DNA of 64,000 nucleotides from Rhizoctonia solani (Eukaryota; Basidiomycota; Agaricomycetes; Cantharellales; Ceratobasidiaceae). The stretch lies in NCBI RefSeq assembly GCF_016906535.1, contig NC_057381.1, positions 806,001-870,000 on the forward strand, read 5' to 3'. Each line of letters begins with the position of its first letter. The first letter of the stretch is position 1. Positions 11,895 to 24,209 of this stretch are shown here, one piece after another. Under the pieces are notes generated by a model. That model searched no databases. It saw only the letters and a list, made by a program, of their open reading frames with translations, and had not been told where the DNA came from. Both the position numbers and the translations under genes were made by a program.

Positions 11895-12040
11895 GATTAT
11901 TAAGAATCAAAGCTGCAGCTTGTAGGCAACGCGCTGTTATTAGGCATGCCGAAGGCTATTGCGGTCTAGTGTATAATGACATAAAAATACAGGCGTGCTC
12001 AACCCATTCTATTTCTACCCTGAGGTTCCTTCGTGTCGAT

Positions 12041-15000
12041 TTAACTTGATGCCCCTTGTACAAACCACCGCTTCATCGCGCTGTGCCCTAATCTCTCGAC
12101 CGCCTCCTTAATATCAGGACGATCTGGCACACACCGATATTTCACATATGTGCGTCCGGTGGAGCTCGAACCTGGACCAGCAAGTACTACAACGTTGTGC
12201 GCCACCAACCTCTCGAACGCCTATCGGTAAAAGTAGCACGAATAGGGGCACAAGGTCAATTGTCAGGATTCGTAACCCTGATCTTAGGCTTCGCACTCAC
12301 CGTCTCGAGCACAGATTCGGGAACGCGTATCAAGCCAAGCCCACGGCCTTGAACTTGGACGAGTGCTTTGGTAACTGCCTCATTACCCAACTCTCGCTTT
12401 ATTTCGTCACATAGCATCTTGAACGTGAATACATCATGACCCCTATCATGAATGTGTTGCGTTGCGACAAGCAATGCAACGCACGGGTATGCCAATTCTG
12501 ATTCGTGAAAGTTAGGGCAGCCTGCAAAGTAGTATAACCAACCAACCTTGTAAGAATACGAATGGAAGAGGAGCACACTGTGATTGAATACTTCGAGATA
12601 TTGTTCCCACAGTCAGCCAAGGAGATGATGGCGTCAAACTAGCCACGGCTCCTGACTGATATGACGTATTAGAACGCGGCGGCGGGGAGGCGCGAGCTGC
12701 TACTCACCAGGATGCGTAGGAGTAACCTCACATCTCTTGATAAATCAAACATATCCTCGATGATTTGTTTAAATTGCCTATCCCCAATCATCCTCTGAAG
12801 GAGATATGATTCAATTGACCAATTCATTCCAGTCAAGTATATGCTTACCTCGACCGAATCTCTCCAGTTTATACACCAAGAATCTGTCTGAGCCGCCGTA
12901 CTAGCAAGATCCCTCTTCTTCTTCGGGGTTGCTGGTAATTGCCGCCTATCCGGTCGAGCGGAAACAGCCAGTGCCGACATCATAAGACTAACGTATGAAT
13001 CAACTGTAGATGGCGGGCAGACCCGAATAATACGATGAGAGAACCGAGATTTGACACGTTTCTCGAGCATTGTCAAGCAATCCTATAAAGAGTCGGTGCG
13101 TTGAACCCAAATGGGTGGTATCAAATCACAACTCACGATACGACTGGTAACTCCAACCACAGCGAGCCCCTGTGAGCCCTGTCCGGCTCTGCATGACTGA
13201 ACTGTATCAAGCAAACAATACAAGAGTGCTTGACGTGCATGTTCCGCAAATAAGTCAAAAGCATCGAGCACTACGATTACTGGGCGAATTTGTCTTGCCA
13301 GTGCACCAACGATCTGGGGAAGGTGCGTAGCAGCGGGCTAGGATATTCGTAAGCTTCCATAATTGAGTTCGAGATCGAGAGATTGGTACTGACAACATGA
13401 ATCCCCGTCGGCCCCTCGTCCGGATCTTCCTCCTCGTCTAAGGGCACATCGAGAGCCTCTCCACTTTGCAGCACCAACTGACGTGCGATCTCTCGCATTG
13501 CCAGGCGATCATTTATTTGGGCATGACCCGACAAATGTATTACGATGGGCGCGGCTGCAGTTGATGGAGGCGCAACGGGCTTCCTGGTAGTATGTCCACC
13601 TTGCTTTTCCTTTGTGGGTTTCGTTGGGCTGCTTGGCGAAGTAGATGTCCTAGTTTGTGACTGCGAACGGGAGCTTTGATTTAGTGTTCGTAAAGCGCGC
13701 AAAACAGTCTGCATGGCAATTTTGGTTAGCACGCTTGAGCCGAACAATGCGCATACATACTCTTGTCTTGCCGCTCCCCCTTGGTCCCACCAATAGGCAA
13801 CTATTTCCTTCCCCTGTTTCCACAGTACGATGCAGAAGAGCGCGCAATTTAATAACAGCTTCAATTTCGTTGTTCTCTCCATCTACTGACACTTCGAAAG
13901 TTGCCTCGTCGGCAGATTGGGGACCCTCGGGCGAATTCTTGTGTTGAGTCGGTGCCCAAGGTGGATTCCGAAGTGTTCTCAAAACCGCCATCTGTTGTTT
14001 AGAAAGCCAAGCTGCGAATCCTTGGTCAATCGGACGCTCCTCGATCTCTTCTTCGACTTCTTGAACCTCCCTCATACGGGATCTTTTGCTTGGACTGCCG
14101 AAGAGCCGCATATGAGAAGGAGTTGCGACTAATCGGGTTTTGCTTGGTGTCATATGAATGGTTCGAGCACGCGAGGGAGTCATATCGTACGCCGCCAAAA
14201 CAGTTTCGAGAGCCGGTTCCGATTGAGCACTTGGTAGACCCTTGGCCAAATCTGGGCGTTTTGGAACGCTAATGGGCAAGGTTGGCTGCGAGTTTGTCCT
14301 CCGGAAAGGTGTATGGGAGTTATCGAATGGATTATCCAAATCTGTAGCTACTGACGAACTGGAGCTCTGTCGGCTGATCCCCGACTGGGAGGTAGATGGC
14401 CCCAATACAGTATCCATCCACGAGCGAGACCGGGCAATAGGCTCGCCCTCGACTTGTCCTAGACGTCGTTCTGGAATTGCGCGTATGGTCGTGGGCTCAT
14501 CTCCATCATCTCCCTCGGTCCGGATGCTTCGGCTTTATATTTTTTGCTGGGACTTTGAGGGACCTTCGTGCGAGACTTTCCTCGCTCTACAATCACCCCG
14601 GTCAAGAAGCACTTTGGTAAAGGAGCCTCGTCCTCCCGCATAATTCCCTTTTTTCTCATATCCTCAGCCGACGCGAGCGCCATTCGAGCGAGGGAAGCAA
14701 GCTTGTCTAAATGGCGAGTGGGGTCAACATGCTGTTGGTGACTATAAATGGACTCGCTATCCGATTCCTCTGTTTCGCTCTCCGATGGAAACTGCGAGTT
14801 GGGGAATGACAATGACGGTGACGGTGAGGGCCCGCGAGACGTGTAGGGCGATGAGGGGTCGTAGCTTGAAAGAGAAGGATGGCGAGAAAGAGAGGCGTCA
14901 CGAGATGCGTTCGGGGGCTGGCGCGATGCGAGTGAGTAGGAATCAGTGCGTCCGAACAAATTACGACCCTTCGCATACGATCTTGGTTCTTCGTTCTCTT

Positions 15001-16099
15001 CGGCAGATGAACTAATATAAGCACCTTCATCCCCAGAGGATATCCCACGATACTGTTGTGTATCGTCATCCTCATTCGACATTGGGACCATATAATCTAC
15101 GTAAACATCTCCATTCGCGAGGGTCTGCTTGTTTGGTGATTCATGTAGTTTGCGGGAAGATGATAAGGCCTTTTTGGGTGTGGTACCAGACTTGAGGTTC
15201 GCAAACATGCGAGACGATATGGGAACTAATTCTTCCTCGTCAGTGTTCGCAGCAGAAGAACCAGAAGCGGAGCCCGAGTGCAGTGTGGAACCTAGAGTTT
15301 CTTCCGCAGAAGAACTCTGTGCTCCAGAATCACCGCGCACGAGTTGTCGCGTTGGAACCTTTTTGCGTCCACGAGCAGCGCCCGGAATGGCGGGTTTAAG
15401 AGGTGAAGATTTAGACGACGCGCCTGGTAACACAACCCCAATGAAAGGATTTTGCGGTAATCCAGAAAACAAGCTCGCCGACCTGGTAGGGTCAGCTCTT
15501 GGAGTTGCATCCAGATCAAGTGCGTTTGTCGCTCGTTTGCTTGGTGAAGTTCGTCTTCGAGGCTTTGAAGGAGTAGACGCAGATGTCTGCGATGCCGAGA
15601 CAGATGGAACGTCACCTGAATCATTTGGTCTCGAGACAACAGTAATATTGGATGCAGCTTTCTTGACTGTGCGTGGCGTTTTGCCACCCTTCGTGCGGGG
15701 AGTTTTACTTGGAGTAGGTCCAGGAGATTCAGGATGCAATATAGAATCGATTTCATCAACCTAGTGATATTCTAATAAGATACTCAAAGGCAAAATACTT
15801 ATGGGACGCACCTCGGTGTTGGCATGCGTCTGCTTCTTCTTTCCCCTTCCGGACTTTGAAGGCGTACTGAAGAGTTTAGGCTAGGTACCAAGCACGTCGA
15901 GTCAAGGAAGATCCCAGGCAGAAATACACGCTCACACCTTTTTCGAAATTATTTCGGGAGATTCGACCCTTTCCTCCTCATCGTCATTATCACTTTCCGG
16001 TCGCGTCCTGTAGGATCCTCGGGAAGAAACACTTGTACTACGACCTGACGTAGCTTTCACAGGCGTGACGGCGTCGAACTTACGCTTGTTTGATAACAT
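12041..16099 (-). CDS. orc4: Origin recognition complex subunit 4
   Basis: N-terminal exons 15936-16099, 15812-15866 and a long exon from 15760 lead into the AAA+ part, with exons ending at 13761, then 13394-13708, 13137-13337, 12849-13082, 12708-12794, 12547-12655, 12301-12497 and 12041-12220. The first ~650 residues are a Ser/Pro/Lys-rich disordered tail typical of fungal ORC subunits. Walker A is GPRGSGKT and Walker B is VIVVLDAFDLFAEH; VVGVTSRI, KRVKSRFSHRI and AYPCVALLVATQHI follow as in ORC4, with a winged-helix C-terminus. The protein helps load MCM helicase at origins. The long exon changes frame near 14515-14525; a one-base deletion fits best, and a poor-donor intron 14385-14464 is the alternative (1153 residues). 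With either reading it is one gene. Confidence 0.88.
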
Positions 16100-16391
16100 T
16101 TTTCTGGATTAGGTTTCAAAGGATGTAAACCATGTGTCCAGTGCCAGACGTCCTAGAAGATGGGTCTGGGGGTGTGGAGGAGATATCTAATATTGGATTA
16201 ATTGGATCACGTGCTACGCGCCTCGTGTACAATGACTAATTCTTAGCTCACACCCAAGCTGAGATGACCGTTACCACCACAAACTTAGCAAAGTCACTAC
16301 AATATGTATATTGATCAATACATCACTTTATTACAATTAGCCAATATCTGGTTCCTTATGGAAGTAGACCAGTGTGCCAAATTAATCAGAT

Positions 16392-16952
16392 TCAAAGGTC
16401 CTTCACCGCCTCTGGCATATCAACAACTGTCCCGGCGATGCTATATTTCTATAATACGATCACAATGATTCAGATAATTTGCATGTACAGTAAGCATCGA
16501 TCGGGCCTACCTTGGTAAAGAAACTATGCCATTGGTCAAGGGTCTGTCTCTCGGATTGATTCAGCTGGCTATAATCGGCGATAGCGTCCTCTGGCTTCAA
16601 TGAAGATTTACCAAGTGCTGCGGGATGTTTCAATGAGTAGACTCAAGCTACTAAAAGGCAGACCTGGAAGCTCACCGACACTGGCGTCCTTGCCGGACAA
16701 TAGCGCATATCCACCGCCAGGGCCATAAGTATCACGCTTGGCGCTGACATCGAACACCGTGCCCTTGATAGAGACATATACCGGTTTGCTAGGATCTTGC
16801 CCGTCAAACTCTTTGAGTTTCTCGAGTGTGTAAGGATCGTCTTTAGGAGGCGCAATCGGCTATGATGGACAAGATATCCAATCCTTTAGTCAACCTAGCT
16901 ACACGATACAATTTCAAGGCAACGGTATTACCTCGGGTGGAACTGGATTCAT
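16392..16952 (-). CDS. MAPR-family (cytochrome b5-like haem/steroid-binding) protein
   Basis: Four exons (16932-16952, 16676-16859, 16511-16617, 16392-16448) close to 122 residues. The sequence has the MAPR pattern: KPVYVSIKGTVFDVS, DTYGPGGGYALLSGKDAS, then LGKSSLKPEDAIADYSQL and the end YSIAGTVVDMPEAV. The tyrosines used for haem binding in this family are in place (DTYGPGGGY, ADYSQL). Fungal relatives such as Dap1 bind haem and support sterol-synthesis P450s. Unlike many relatives it has no membrane anchor, so it would be soluble. The gene lies 292 bases downstream of the ORC4 start on the same strand. The Dap1 role is known for the family; for this gene it is inferred. Confidence 0.9.
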
Positions 16953-17534
16953 CCTTTGCAAAGTGGCTCGCTTAAACAAGAGGTCGGTATGACGATGTGG
17001 GGATGAGGTTGTATGCAAGTGAGAGTTTGATCGTCATCATCCACGAATCACGTTCCTGTGTATGACAAATTTCAACCAAGCCAATCATCTTCCGAGTTTG
17101 ACTGAAAGGCCAACCCCCTGATGAGATTAAAGAACAGTTTTACTACATCACACATTTTTCCAACAGAGATGGGAACAAAAAAAAAACACATTAAGTCAAC
17201 CACATACATATTTCCTTGCAGTATGTACTAGTTGAAACCAATCTGAAACATGCTCGGAGCACCCGGCCAAGGTCAGCCTGAACTAGAAAAGAAAATGAAA
17301 TGACCTCGGGAACCTCGAATTGATATTTGACAGAATAAACAGTAAAAGATAGGCAAGGGGTAAAGAAAGGAAGGTAAGGACAAGTCCCCTAGTCCGTAAA
17401 ACAAGCAGTCCTTCAAGATGTAGCAGCAGTGTCCGACCTATATAACCAAAGTACTGTGGAAGTAATTAGCCTGATTAGGCGTCTCAAATAAAAAGAAGAA
17501 TACATACTGTGAGCCAACACGCTCACGCCCGATT
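16953..17534. other. Intergenic, no gene seen
   Basis: This holds the MAPR promoter and the 3' flank of the membrane-protein gene. A poly-A run lies near 17178-17187. I see no coding exon. Confidence 0.4.
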
Positions 17535-18865
17535 TTACTTTGCCCGCGCCGAAGAGATAGTACCGTGACCTTGAGCTGAAGTCTCGTCTGCATCCTCAGC
17601 CAGAGTGTCAAGTGCAGCCGCGCGAGCATCCCGCGATCGGACTTGCATACTATATGCTTCAAAGCTCTTCTTTCCGCCATCCACACTCCTCTTCGCGGCG
17701 TCGTAACTCCTCTTCCCTGGGGCATCCAAACTCTTCTTGGATGCAAACCTCTCCTTGGCAGGGGAAGGCAGATCAGCCGGGGCAGCAAATGGATCATCTA
17801 CAATAGTAGGTGGGCGGATAGGGTGAGACTCGTAGATGACTACACTGCCTCTTGCGCGAGCACTGGCTTCTCCGAAGATACTAGCGCGGTTTACAGTGGT
17901 AGACTCGAAGCTGGGGCGTGCTCCTTCGTTGGCAAAGCTAGGAGAAGCGAGATCCCAGACTTCACCTTCATGCTCGTAGCCTTCGGGAAAGAAACTGTGG
18001 CGTATGCTATCAGCGCGATGCGTGGTCGGGAAGGAAACGTTGGAGAAGACACTCTCGACTTGAGCACGACGAGGATTGGCAAACTGGGGCCGAGGCCGAG
18101 CAAGTGGAACACCGGACCTGGGAGATGGACCGTTGGAACCAGGTGAATCGGGTGAGCCTGGACCCATTCCTTCGGGTAGACCGTTGCCAGTGTAAATGAA
18201 AGACTCGGGATGATTCGCCGTACGCCCGTCGAATTTTTGCCATGTTTCGCCTTCTGGGAAATACGAGTCACCTACAGGCACGGTTCGACGATCCGCCTCG
18301 ACTGAATGAGGCGGCTCGTCATCTCTGGGCGAATATTGAGGTTTGTCGCCGTAAACGGCCTCTTTCTTGGCCGGTCGTCAACGTCCCATCGTGCCGTGGA
18401 TCGGGGTAGGCGGCGGTAGTACCATCGACAAATATAGCAGTACAAGGCGAGCAAGACAATTAGCGCGGAACCTCCAGAAGCTATGCCGATAACGGCCGGG
18501 GGAAGGGAGTGTAGCGCCGAGTTGGCAATTCCATCGTACACTCTCTGAGCCGGGTCAAGCACAAGCGGAGTTGAATCTGCGCTTGCTTCGGCGGTGGCTG
18601 TTGAAACAGAGCTTGAGGACGAGAGAGAGCTTTCTATGAGGGGCGTACTCGAGCTTGTGGGAGGAGCACGAAGAATCGCAGTAGGAGGAGGGGCGAAAGT
18701 CATTACGGACGTATCAATAATCAGGTTGGTAGCTGTGGGCATGGAAAAGCTGATCTCGAACGGGACGGTAACTGACGCCTCTTGACGAGGGGCCACAACG
18801 GGCACAGGCTCCTGTCTTGCTTGAACCCGGGCATGAATTGCTTTGCGAGAGTCGAAGGAACGCAT
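17535..18865 (-). CDS. Single-pass membrane protein, Ser/Thr/Pro-rich, function unknown
   Basis: The N-terminal part (18865 down to about 18375) holds a Ser/Thr/Pro/Ala-rich outer region with no clear signal peptide, one membrane segment (GIASGGSALIVLLALYCYIC) and then a basic stop-transfer stretch (RWYYRRLPR). The C-terminal part (about 18370 down to 17535) is a cytosolic tail rich in Ser, Pro, Lys and Ala, with two FPEG motifs (SYFPEGETW and SFFPEGYEH). The two parts are in different frames. One missing base near 18365-18376 would give a smooth protein of about 440 residues; I found no intron that fits both frame and splice signals. This layout resembles fungal type-I surface sensors, but no family is recognised. 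It is divergent from ERG26. Confidence 0.7.
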
Positions 18866-19518
18866 ACTGCTGCTAGGATGAAAAAAGGAGGTGTGTTTTA
18901 TGAACGATGGTTGTTAAAAAGAACGTCTAAATAGTCCAAAGATAGCTTCAATAATCCGGGTCAATCGTTGAAAAAAGAATTGAAACGGAGCTGCCTGGGA
19001 GCACGAGCGAGCCTACTCCCGGCAGGTAGCAACGGAGGGGGATCGAAGTTGTTGTTAGGTCCGAATGAAGTCTATCTGGACTTATAGATTGCACGCGGAC
19101 GAGATGCGAATCTTCTCAGGAACGATCAGTAACCACCTCATATTCCAGTCTGTAAGGGGGAGGAACATACCAACAATTGGCCGTGGACGGAGACGATTAT
19201 CAAAGGGACGGTTGCCAAGAGTAGCAAGTAATTTAGTAAAGACTGTAGTATGCTACAAATCGAGTATTTAACATAAAGGACTTGTCATTTATGTGACACA
19301 ATTGCTCACTATGAGTGACGTTCGGATGATGCAACGAGTTTAAGAGTTTACTGCATATGTATAAGGTTAACCCAAGGTCGTCGTTCTTCCACAAAACTCG
19401 GACCTGGGAAGAAGCTCGGCAACATGATGACGTAATCATCACAAGCGCCGACGCGGGACAAATGGAATCGTACGTTTAGGTTTTTGGCTCTTGACACGAC
19501 ACAAAAGAACTTTACACC
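18866..19518. promoter_or_regulatory. Divergent promoter region (membrane protein / ERG26)
   Basis: This 653-base gap separates two start codons that point apart. No coding exon and no nameable site is seen. Confidence 0.4.
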
Positions 19519-20952
19519 ATGACCGCGTTCGAGTCCTACTTGGTTATTGGCGGAAGTGGATTTTTGGGCCGGCATATAGTCGAGGCGCTCGTTGCTCGCG
19601 GCGAAAAAGATGTTGCGGTCCTGGATATCGTGCAGAGATACGACGATGTCCGCTTTTTCTCGGCGGACATTACGAATGAAGCAGACGTAGCCGATGTGAT
19701 TCGCAAAGTAAGTTCGCATATGTGGAGAAATCTCAGTGTTGCTGCTTACACCTTTATTCTAGGCCAATATTACATGTATTATCCACACTGCGTCCCCAGT
19801 GCACGGCCTCGGCAAAGAAATTTACTGGAAAGTCAACGTTGATGGAACCAAGGCCGTAATTGCTGCTGCTCAAGCGCACGGTGTCAAAAAACTCGTTTAC
19901 ACGAGCAGCGCAGGTGTTGTCTATAATGGAGAGGACCTTATTGATGTGGACGAGCGACTTGAATATCCAGAAGTCCCAATGGATGCTTACAATGAACCAA
20001 GGCCGAAGCTGAAAAACTTGTATTGGCGGCCAATGGTGTAAATGACCTTCTCACCGTAGCCATTCGACCTGCTGGGATTTTCGGGTACGTACCTATTCTA
20101 TTTCATCTGACGTGTTAATTAATGCCACGTACTTTTAGTCCTGGTGATCGGCAAGTCATGAAAGGATTGATGGACGTGGTCGCCAATGGCCAAACCCGGT
20201 TCCAGATTGGCTCAAACAATAATCTTTTCGACTGGACGTATGTGACCAACGTCGCGCATGCACACCTCCTTGCAGCGGACAAACTTGGCCAAACACTCCC
20301 TCCAAAGGATGAGCTCTTGAACTCACCTTTACCCCCAGTGTCCCTGACCACAGATCCCATCCCCCACCGTATCCCTACCTCTGCTGCACGCCCTCTCGGG
20401 CCTACTTTGCACCCGACAGAGACAGACAAGGAGGCTGCAGCCGCATTCGAGACTACCGGACTTCCGCCCGATGTACCCGTGCTACGCACCAAGTTCGATC
20501 CCCTCTCCGAGGCTGCACTAAGCAAGGAAGATACCTCTCCTCTTTCTGTCGCAGGCCAGGCATTTTTCATTACGAATGGCGAGCCCGTGTATTTTTGGGA
20601 CTTTACTCGTGCAGTTTGGCGTGCCGCAGGCCATGTGCCTAACAGCCGGTTCGTCTTTCCAAAAGATATCGGCCTCATGTTAGCTGGTGCCGCAGAATGG
20701 TGGAGCTGGCTCACTGCAGGGAGGCTGGTTTCACTCGTTTCCGTGTGACATTTGCTTGTGCTTCTCGATGGTATAACATTGAGAAGGCACGAAGAGTTCT
20801 CGGATACGAACCACAAGTTGGGTTGGAAGAAGGTGTACAGCTCATGGTTGATGTAAGTCATTTTTGCTGCGTAGCGTGAGAAATGAACCTAGACTTAACT
20901 CTCGTTTTACTTCTAGTGGTGGAAGAAGCAGCAAGCTGCGAAAACGACTTGA
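19519..20952 (+). CDS. erg26: Sterol-4-alpha-carboxylate 3-dehydrogenase (ERG26), frame broken twice
   Basis: Exons 19519-19707, 19763-20084, 20139-20852 and 20917-20952 encode about 420 residues if two one-base gaps are allowed. The Rossmann NAD(P) motif GGSGFLGRHIV opens the protein; YTSSAGVVYNG, AIRPAGIFGPGDRQ, FDWTYVTNVAHAHLLA and NGEPVYFWDF follow as in ERG26/3-beta-HSD enzymes. The enzyme oxidises and decarboxylates the C4 acid of ergosterol precursors at the ER. The active-site YxxxK motif is where the first frame break falls (about 19994-19998), and the second is near 20716-20722. Each is mended by one extra base. Because the pathway is essential and the rest is well kept, consensus errors are likelier than a dead gene. 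Confidence 0.88.
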
Positions 20953-23900
20953 TTGTATTCCTCTTTCTGTTGTACCATTGTACTAGATATACTATATATG
21001 GTCTAATTGGCTGCTCGATTCGTATGAATATCCAATTGACATTGAAGTGTTGGACGTGAATCAAATTCATTCCTCGCAACATCCAAATTCGACCTCTGTC
21101 ATATCCCGAATATCCCAAACCGCACGATATTAATCATAAAAAATTCAAGGTTCTTAGTAGATATAGGCTCATCGCTTGCGCCTTTGACACTGACGATTAG
21201 GCAGCCGCGGCGAACGTGTACTTTTCTTGGCCCATGTGAACAATACAATGCTTATCAGGCCCCAACCCAATAGGAGTAGAAGGCGAAATAGTGATTGCCG
21301 TTGATTCGATCTCTTCTCAATTGAATTGATTCGCATGCCCTGACATCAGCTGGTGGCCCTTATACTCTGACGAGAGTGTGTTCATTGCGCCTCATTAGAC
21401 TAATAGACTGCCTTGGTGCTAGTTTAGTTAATCACAGGAGGAGTTGGTACCTCGATCCAGATGTTATTGGCTAACATCCAGCATGACATTGGCAACACAA
21501 CTGGCGACCAACGAACTTCGATCGAGGGCGATATACACAGGTGCTGAGACGAGGTCCTCTTCGGTTTGTTCTAGGCTTTACCCAACCTTAACTGACCCTT
21601 GCTTCATGTGGCGTATTGGGCCGTCCACTTACCTTGTATACTGGAACGCAGCCAAATTCTTACTCACCCAGAATCAAACATTCCCACCCATAATCCTCGA
21701 TCTCGATTTTGGCTATTACTTGGTTAGACCATAATCTTATCTATGCGGCACGTATCACAGTTAATTACAAAAACCGTGAAGGCAGATACTGTGTATTTCC
21801 CGAACACGCTTCAATACGATGTATGCATGGAATGATTCGGCAAGATCTACACATTTCTAGCTTTAGCAGTATATAGAAATGTAACGCGAGTAACACGTCA
21901 GACACGGTCAAAGTTTCGTGTTTGTTTCCTCTCATCTCAGGTACACGGGACCGTGGACATTCCAGCAATTACGCTGGTATTAACTAAAGTTTGCTCCGCA
22001 GACAATCGGCCATTTTTGACGTAATGGCCAATGCTGCCAGCGATTTCTGGGAAGACCGGCCGAGTTAATATGGTATATACAAGAAGGATTTTTATGTTGT
22101 CTTCGTGGGGCTATTCGTCTGTTCTTTCTAGGTCGCGTTAACCACGCTCAATGCTTGCTGATCATGTTATTCCCCTTGAGTAACCGGGCACTCTTTGCCA
22201 GCTAAAGAAGGTGGTGATTGACCCGGTTTAGAGCATAGCTCCGAGGTTCGTCTTTTTAAGGCTCTTCTCACATGCAAGACGCACGTCAAGCGAACTCCTT
22301 CTTTTCAACTCTATTCACAACGTCCGAGGTGTCTCTCAAGCGTATGACAACATAGAACAAGGAGATCGAAGCTGTACCCCGGACCTAGGGCCAGGAATCC
22401 ATCCTTAGACACCAAACCACAGCAGCCGACCGCGTCCGCAGATTGAGTGGATCAACCCCACAAACACGAGTCTGGTCCCTGTTCGCCCTTCCAACCTGCT
22501 CGAAGACTACACGTGTATGACACGCGTTACTATCTCGTTAATTTTGAGAAATATTATTCGTGCTATCGCCGCCGGACCCAGTGATGCGTACCAGTTCAAG
22601 TTAACACTAGTGTATACCCGTCACTCAGTGAATGAGCTATGTTTCTTCCATTGAATTATATACCTTCGATGGACAGCAATGCTACGATGGTGTCGCAGGG
22701 CCGTCTACCGCTCATATCGTAATAACTGACCTCTCACCTTAACTTTGAGTCCAACTTTGCGTCACATCGCGGTTAGCTTAGTCGTAATGGCCTCGCGTTG
22801 CCGATTGACCGCATTCGAATTCAAGTGACTTTAGGTACCAAACTCTGAAATTCTACGGCTGAGGATCAAACGGTTTCCTCGATGATTAATTATCCCAGGC
22901 GGGATGTTGGCAACTGTGGTAGTTCAATATCGGCCATCAGACGCTCGTGAGCGGGTGCTCACACGTGCAAAGCCTACGCCACCCCAAAACGTTTGTGGCG
23001 ACCTGCTATTGGCTTATGGCGTTGACCAAAGGCCTAACAGCGTCAATACGTTGTATAGTTACCGGTGGTAAAATACAGCTACTTTACCCCTTCGCCCGGA
23101 AATGTACATCGCTTTAACTCAAGCGAGTTTGAATAACCTTTGTTGGTGACGGTTCGCGTCGTAAGGAGAACTATTATGGGACAATCAAAGTATATTATCG
23201 TATCATAAGCCAATTTGACTAATATACGGGGATACATAAGTATTCAATTGGTACCCTTGGACCAAAGCCTTCAGGCGTCGCAGTATTTCATACTGCAATT
23301 CCTGATCTTCGTATATGTGCTGCCTCATGTGCTTACTGCGGAAACCCCCGAAAAGAAGAGCCTGGATCCGCTTGTGCGTGTTAGCCACGTTGTTATATCC
23401 GTCACAAAATATATGTCTATACATTCATACTAACACTAATGGCCAAGCGTATCTAGTATCGATGGCGTTCATCCCAACATTCGCTTGGTTTGCATAAAAA
23501 TTTAAATGTGGATCCTTATCCCATTCACGGAGCGCAGACATCCTGCTGGGTCCGTTAGGATCATTGTTCTCTGGGAACTGGGGCCAGACTCCCAACGAAT
23601 CACGATTTCCCGTGATTACGCCGGAACGACACCTCAACACGAGTTTAGACGTACTCAGGTCAACTATTCCCGTCGGGGGGAAAGAACTCCCACAGGTCTG
23701 GATTTTCTTGTAAAGCCTTTTCAGACCCAACCCTCCGGTGCAGCATTACCCCTACGGCTTTCTAATAGATGATAAGGTCTTATCCAATTCACAAGCCAAG
23801 AGCCGTCTAGAAAATATGCAGGCTCCAGAATGTGGCTTCGAATCCAGTGATGTGTATTCCCCGGATTTGGGGCCGGGATAGATCATGGCTAGGTACTCCA

Positions 23901-24209
23901 TATTTTGCCGCCCCCGGTCGATATGTAGATGAGATTCCAGGTGCAAGATCACTATCGAAAACCCTGATCGAAAGTTATTCACTTGAACCAAAGCGAAGTT
24001 TCTTCTTGAGTGAAGACGTATTGCAGACATCTAGCCGTCAGCGGGGAATATAAAAACACTGTCTCCGCCGAGATATTTGCACCCTCGTTAGCACTACCAC
24101 CTACGCTGAACTGATACCCTCTTGTGTTTTGCCCTTCTGCATCGAATCACACACATATATATATTGTCTGTTCTATTCTATCATATAAAAAACCCTAACT
24201 GTATCCACA
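20953..24209. other. Sparse 3.3-kb region, no gene called
   Basis: No open frame here looks coding and no RNA gene was found. The base mix is even, with many short frames on both strands. Given that the next gene is built from exons of 7-84 bases, small multi-exon genes could hide here. I see nothing I can support. Confidence 0.4.

Noticed and set aside
12148..12200. T-arm-like ggagctcgaacctgg suggesting a tRNA
   Set aside because: No acceptor or anticodon stem; it is coding sequence of the last ORC4 exon.
15129..15764. Plus-strand open frame of 211 codons
   Set aside because: It lies exactly antisense to the Ser/Pro-rich ORC4 N-terminus; its make-up follows from that strand and it has no domain.
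20115..20861. Minus-strand open frame of 248 codons
   Set aside because: Antisense shadow of ERG26, which matches its family on the plus strand.
22370..23890. Two loosely similar ccccgga...gggcc stretches (near 22376 and 23858)
   Set aside because: Match is short and gapped; could be chance.
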